Positions 23,541 through 26,722 of a stretch of 26,722 nucleotides of DNA are shown piece after piece. Both the position numbers and the translations under genes were made by a program. The notes below the pieces were generated by a model, which was not told the DNA's origin, did no database searches, and was given only the letters and a program-made list of their open reading frames with translations. Within the stretch, counting starts at the first letter, position 1. Each line of letters starts with the position of its first letter. Origin of the DNA: FW021-bin31 sp964467635 (GTDB taxonomy: Bacteria > Bacteroidota > Bacteroidia > Chitinophagales > Chitinophagaceae); contig CAYXRN010000031.1 in NCBI GenBank assembly GCA_964467635.1, positions 1-26,722 of the forward strand, given 5' to 3'.

Positions 23541-26072
23541 ATGAAAGACACTAGACGTGATTTTCTTAAAAAAGTGGCTTTGCTTTCCGGCGCAACAGGC
23601 CTATCCAATGTTATCCCTTCGTCAATCCGGCGTGCAGCAGCCATTAATCCTGCGCCCGGCAGTACTTATATGGATGCTGAACATGTAGTTATTCTGATGC
23701 AGGAAAACCGTTCTTTTGATCATACTTTTGGTACCTTAAAGGGGGTGCGCGGTTACAATGATCCACGGGCAATTAGATTGCCGAATAATAATCTCGTTTG
23801 GTTGCAGAGCAATGAAAAAGGAGAAACTTATGTTCCTTTCCGCTTTGATATCAAGAATACGAAGGCTACCTGGATGGGGTCTGTCCCACACTCCCGCCCC
23901 AGCCAGGTAGATGCTTGGAACAATGGCCGTTATGACAACTGGCTTCCCGCTAAGCGTGTGCATGATAAAAAGTATGCAGAAATGCCGTTAACACTGGGGC
24001 ATTATACCAGGGACGATATCCCTTTTTATTATGCCATGGCTGATGCCTTTACAGTCTGTGATCAGAACTTTTGCTCGGGAATGACACCTACACGGCCTAA
24101 CCGGCTTTATTTCTGGACCGGTACCGTTCGGGCAAAGCAGCAGGGTACTTCAAAAGCTCATTTACGAAATAGTGACGAAGGTTACGGTACCATACCTCCG
24201 GTTTGGAAAACTTTTCCGGAGCGATTGGAAGATCAGGGAATCAGCTGGAAATTTTATCAAAATGATATCGCTTGTGGAGGCGGACTTTCAGGAGACGAAC
24301 GTGCGTGGCTGTCTAATTTTGGATGTAATCCGCTGGAATGGTTTGAAAACTATAATGTGAAGTTTTCTACTCGTTATGTAAAGAGCCTTTACCGGCAGTC
24401 TCATAAACTTCCAGATGAAATTAAACAATTACGAGAAAAGGCAAAAGCTTTATCTGTTAACGATAAGTCACTGCAGAAAATTAATAGGGCAATTGCTAAA
24501 AAACAAGAAGTGTTAGACCGGGTTAGAAAGGAACTGGAAGAATATAGCCAGCAACGTTTTGACCAATTAACTAACGACCAAAAAAGTTTATATAAGCGGG
24601 CTTTTACTACTAATGCTTTAAATGATACTTATCACGATTTAATGACTTTGGAATATAAGGACAATGGGCAGGCACGCTCACTCCTTGTTCCGAAAAGCGA
24701 TCCCTTGTATCAATTTCGTAAAGATGTGGAGGCTGGTAATCTGCCTGTGGTATCATGGTTAGCTGGTGCACAAAATTTTTCTGATCATCCCAGTGCTCCT
24801 TGGTATGGGTCCTTATATGTTTCAGATATATTGGACATTCTTACGAAGAATCCCGAAGTCTGGAAGAAAACTATTTTTATCGTTACATTTGATGAAAATG
24901 ACGGCTATTATGATCATGTGCCGCCATTTGCCGCGCCTGATCCTAAAAGGCCAGAAACAGGACAGTGTTCACCGGGAATAGATACAGCGGTGGAATATAT
25001 TTACCGTGAAGATGAATTGGCGGAAGGGGTGTCCAAAGGAGATGCGCGTAGCGGCCCTATAGGATTGGGTTTCCGTGTTCCATTGATAGTGGCTTCGCCT
25101 TGGAGCAGGGGAGGGCAGGTCTGCTCCCAGGTATTTGACCATACTTCTACTTTGCAATTTCTGGAGGGCTTCCTGAGTAAAAAAATGAACAAAGGTATCA
25201 GGGAGACAAATATCAGTCAATGGCGCAGGACAGTATGCGGCGACCTTACTGCTTTGTTTAGACCCTATAACGGAGAAGAAGATGTACCGGTGCTTCCATT
25301 CCTTAAAAAGGAACCCTTTATTGAGAAAATTTATAATGCTAAGTTTAAGAAAACCCCACATGACTTTAGTGCGCTCAGCGAACCTCAAATAGCTGCAGTT
25401 AATAAAGATCCATTATCTTCTGGGTTGTTACCAAGGCAGGAACCTGGTATTTGTCCCTCTTGTCCTGTTCCTTACCAACTTTATGCAGAAGGTAAACTTG
25501 CTGAAGATAAAGAAAGTTATGAAATTACATTTAAAGCAAGTGACGAAATATTTGGGAAACAGGCTGCCGGTGCACCTTTCAATATTTACTTTTCTGGAAG
25601 AAATCGTTCTTACGCCGTTAAGGCAGGGGGCCACCTTACCGATGTGTGGGCGTTGAAAGACTTAGAAGACGGTATTTACCAATTTAGCGTCTATGGACCG
25701 AACGGGTTTTATAGGGCGTTTAAAGGAAATGGACAGGACCCCTTAGTGGATATAACCTGCGAATATGAAAAACAAAAAAGCCTGATGAAAAAGCTTTCCG
25801 GGAATGTTGCGCTTAAGCTGGCTAATTTGGATACAGGTAGGTCCTATGTGGTTAATATCAAAGATAACGCTTATGGGAATAAACCACTAACAAAAACGCT
25901 TGAAGCAAGAGATGCCGGACAAACCCTAATCTTGGATCTGGGAAAGAGTTATGGATGGTACGATTTTACTGTTTATGTAGATGGATTTGATCATTTTGAA
26001 AAACGTTATGCCGGTCATATAGAAACCGGTAAAGACAGTTTTACAGATCCGGCAATGGGAGTGAAGATCTGA
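23541..26072 (+). CDS. Phosphocholine-specific phospholipase C, Tat-exported
   Basis: An 843-residue enzyme expected to split phosphatidylcholine or sphingomyelin into a diacylglycerol or ceramide and a phosphorylated head group. The N-terminus has a twin-arginine signal (DTRRDFLKKVALLSG, about 3-17). The catalytic phosphoesterase domain shows QENRSFDHTFG (54-64), SGMTPTRPNR (179-188), QNFSDHPSAPW (411-421) and TFDENDGYYDHV (449-460). A helical charged stretch (about 290-345) lies inside it, which I recall from other Bacteroidota members. About 640-840 form the tandem beta C-terminal domains (DUF756 type) of this family. It is the last intact gene of the locus, and no clear terminator follows. 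Family: phosphocholine-specific PLC (TIGR03396-like, from memory). Confidence 0.92.
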   Translation: MKDTRRDFLKKVALLSGATGLSNVIPSSIRRAAAINPAPGSTYMDAEHVVILMQENRSFDHTFGTLKGVRGYNDPRAIRLPNNNLVWLQSNEKGETYVPFRFDIKNTKATWMGSVPHSRPSQVDAWNNGRYDNWLPAKRVHDKKYAEMPLTLGHYTRDDIPFYYAMADAFTVCDQNFCSGMTPTRPNRLYFWTGTVRAKQQGTSKAHLRNSDEGYGTIPPVWKTFPERLEDQGISWKFYQNDIACGGGLSGDERAWLSNFGCNPLEWFENYNVKFSTRYVKSLYRQSHKLPDEIKQLREKAKALSVNDKSLQKINRAIAKKQEVLDRVRKELEEYSQQRFDQLTNDQKSLYKRAFTTNALNDTYHDLMTLEYKDNGQARSLLVPKSDPLYQFRKDVEAGNLPVVSWLAGAQNFSDHPSAPWYGSLYVSDILDILTKNPEVWKKTIFIVTFDENDGYYDHVPPFAAPDPKRPETGQCSPGIDTAVEYIYREDELAEGVSKGDARSGPIGLGFRVPLIVASPWSRGGQVCSQVFDHTSTLQFLEGFLSKKMNKGIRETNISQWRRTVCGDLTALFRPYNGEEDVPVLPFLKKEPFIEKIYNAKFKKTPHDFSALSEPQIAAVNKDPLSSGLLPRQEPGICPSCPVPYQLYAEGKLAEDKESYEITFKASDEIFGKQAAGAPFNIYFSGRNRSYAVKAGGHLTDVWALKDLEDGIYQFSVYGPNGFYRAFKGNGQDPLVDITCEYEKQKSLMKKLSGNVALKLANLDTGRSYVVNIKDNAYGNKPLTKTLEARDAGQTLILDLGKSYGWYDFTVYVDGFDHFEKRYAGHIETGKDSFTDPAMGVKI

Positions 26073-26312
26073 TATGGTAGACAAAAATTTTCAGGGGACT
26101 TTACCCACGTCATTTTTTAGCCTTTTATCAGTTTGACTCTTTTTTTATGAAAGAGAAACAACATGCTTAAATTGTTATAAATGAAGTACTTATGCGGGTT
26201 TGGTAAACATGGCGTGCCTTATTAGATATTTTTCGAGAATTATTTTTTCCGATACTTTTAAGGAATTTTCTCCAACGATGTTTCCTTATAGTAAATGTTG
26301 CTTGCAAGTCGT

Positions 26313-26613
26313 ATAGGGACAACCCTGTTTTATTTTTTGGCCTATAAGAATAGGGAAGACTTATGCTGAACGCTGGTGAGTAGCTACGCCGGGAGCTACA
26401 GGGCTTTACCGGCAAGAAGAGACTTGTTCTGATATAAGGCATCATGCCGTGCTTCTTTTAAATTTGTGCATGCCGGAAATGTAGGCGTATTTATGTGGTA
26501 CAGGTTTAAGGTTCAGAACCCGTAAATGCGAATAAGGTGAGTATTTCGCTTATTAATGTTAATGGGAAGATGATGAACCCGGGCTTACCGGGAATCCTGA
26601 TAAAAGTTTGTAA
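26313..26613 (+). pseudogene. Relic of a fecR anti-sigma gene (second copy)
   Basis: This stretch aligns by eye with the intact fecR at 15855-16991. The start ATG has become ATA (ATAGGGACAACCCTG against ATGGAAACAAACCGG). The first ~100 bases (26313-26415) match codons 1 to about 35; about 445 bases including the membrane helix are then missing; 26416-26610 matches 16401-16590 (GATATAAGGCATCATGCC, TTTGTGCATGCCGGAAATGT, CCTGATAAAAGTTTG); the remainder, about 415 bases including DUF4974, is also missing. Homology extends upstream through the sigma-fecR spacer (CCTTATAGTAAATG at 26284-26297, as at 15824-15837). Frames are broken, so it is not functional. The minus-strand 92-residue ORF over this area is fortuitous. 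Confidence 0.85.
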
Positions 26614-26618
26614 CGTAT

Positions 26619-26722
26619 TTGATTTGCTTGATTTAAAAGAGGGAAGAGTGGCCGCTCTTCCCCTGAATGAAAAGTAATAGGAATGAGGAAATTTTTTGGA
26701 ACCGTCCTCAATCCTGATTTTT
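26619..26722 (+). repeat. susC leader, copy B of the 104-base direct repeat
   Basis: Copy of 17011-17114 at the right edge of the window. Its hairpin GGGAAGAG (26641-26648), loop TGGCCG, CTCTTCCC (26655-26662) is perfectly paired. The ATG at 26667, equal to the one at 17059, runs into a stop after 16 codons because of an extra T in the T run at 26691-26697. A second susC-like gene would be expected directly to the right, outside the window. Confidence 0.75.

Noticed and set aside
26073..26160. Possible terminator after the phospholipase gene (GGG-loop-CCC then T run)
   Set aside because: Only three base pairs and the T run is displaced by several bases; not convincing.
26167..26445. 92-residue minus-strand ORF near the right end
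   Set aside because: The region aligns with the plus-strand sigma-fecR junction and is a fecR relic; the reverse ORF is fortuitous.

Overview
The window looks like the chromosome of a member of the Bacteroidota, most likely the family Chitinophagaceae (an inference from gene content and protein style; no database was searched). The supporting signs are a SusC/SusD pair with STN and carboxypeptidase-regulatory domains, two ECF sigma/FecR pairs, bacillithiol synthesis (BshC), DUF4295 beside L33 and FtsY, weak ribosome binding sites, and several TAnnTTTG-type -7 promoter boxes.

Layout. Positions 1-1496 carry a housekeeping run on the plus strand: rpmG, a DUF4295 protein, a terminator and ftsY. 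Positions 1486-6634 hold a minus-strand, tightly packed five-gene cluster, read from right to left: an ECF sigma factor, a FecR-type anti-sigma factor, an STN + carboxypeptidase-regulatory protein whose body is a 16-residue 'GLxN' repeat array rather than a TonB-dependent receptor, a second GLxN-repeat outer-membrane protein, and a short-chain dehydrogenase. Positions 6929-14710 return to housekeeping genes: rimO (TTG start), bshC, a minus-strand DUF4397-like lipoprotein, and smc (GTG start). Positions 14711-15223 are mostly non-coding, with inverted repeats, a minus-strand terminator and a doubtful 41-residue ORF.

Positions 15224-26072 are a classical SusCD locus on the plus strand: ECF sigma, FecR, SusC, SusD, a secreted endonuclease/exonuclease/phosphatase-fold hydrolase, and a Tat-exported phosphocholine-type phospholipase C. 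Together the genes suggest sensing, breakdown and uptake of phospholipid or another phosphodiester, rather than a sugar polymer. The window ends in a decayed second copy of the fecR-susC junction: a fecR relic without its start codon and with two internal deletions (about 26313-26613), followed by a near-identical copy of the susC leader (26619-26722). A second susC-like gene probably starts just beyond the window.

The two points most worth following are the sigma/FecR system whose partner is a GLxN-repeat protein instead of a TonB receptor, and the duplicated, strongly conserved hairpin-bearing susC leader next to a dead fecR. No tRNA, rRNA, CRISPR array or insertion sequence was seen.
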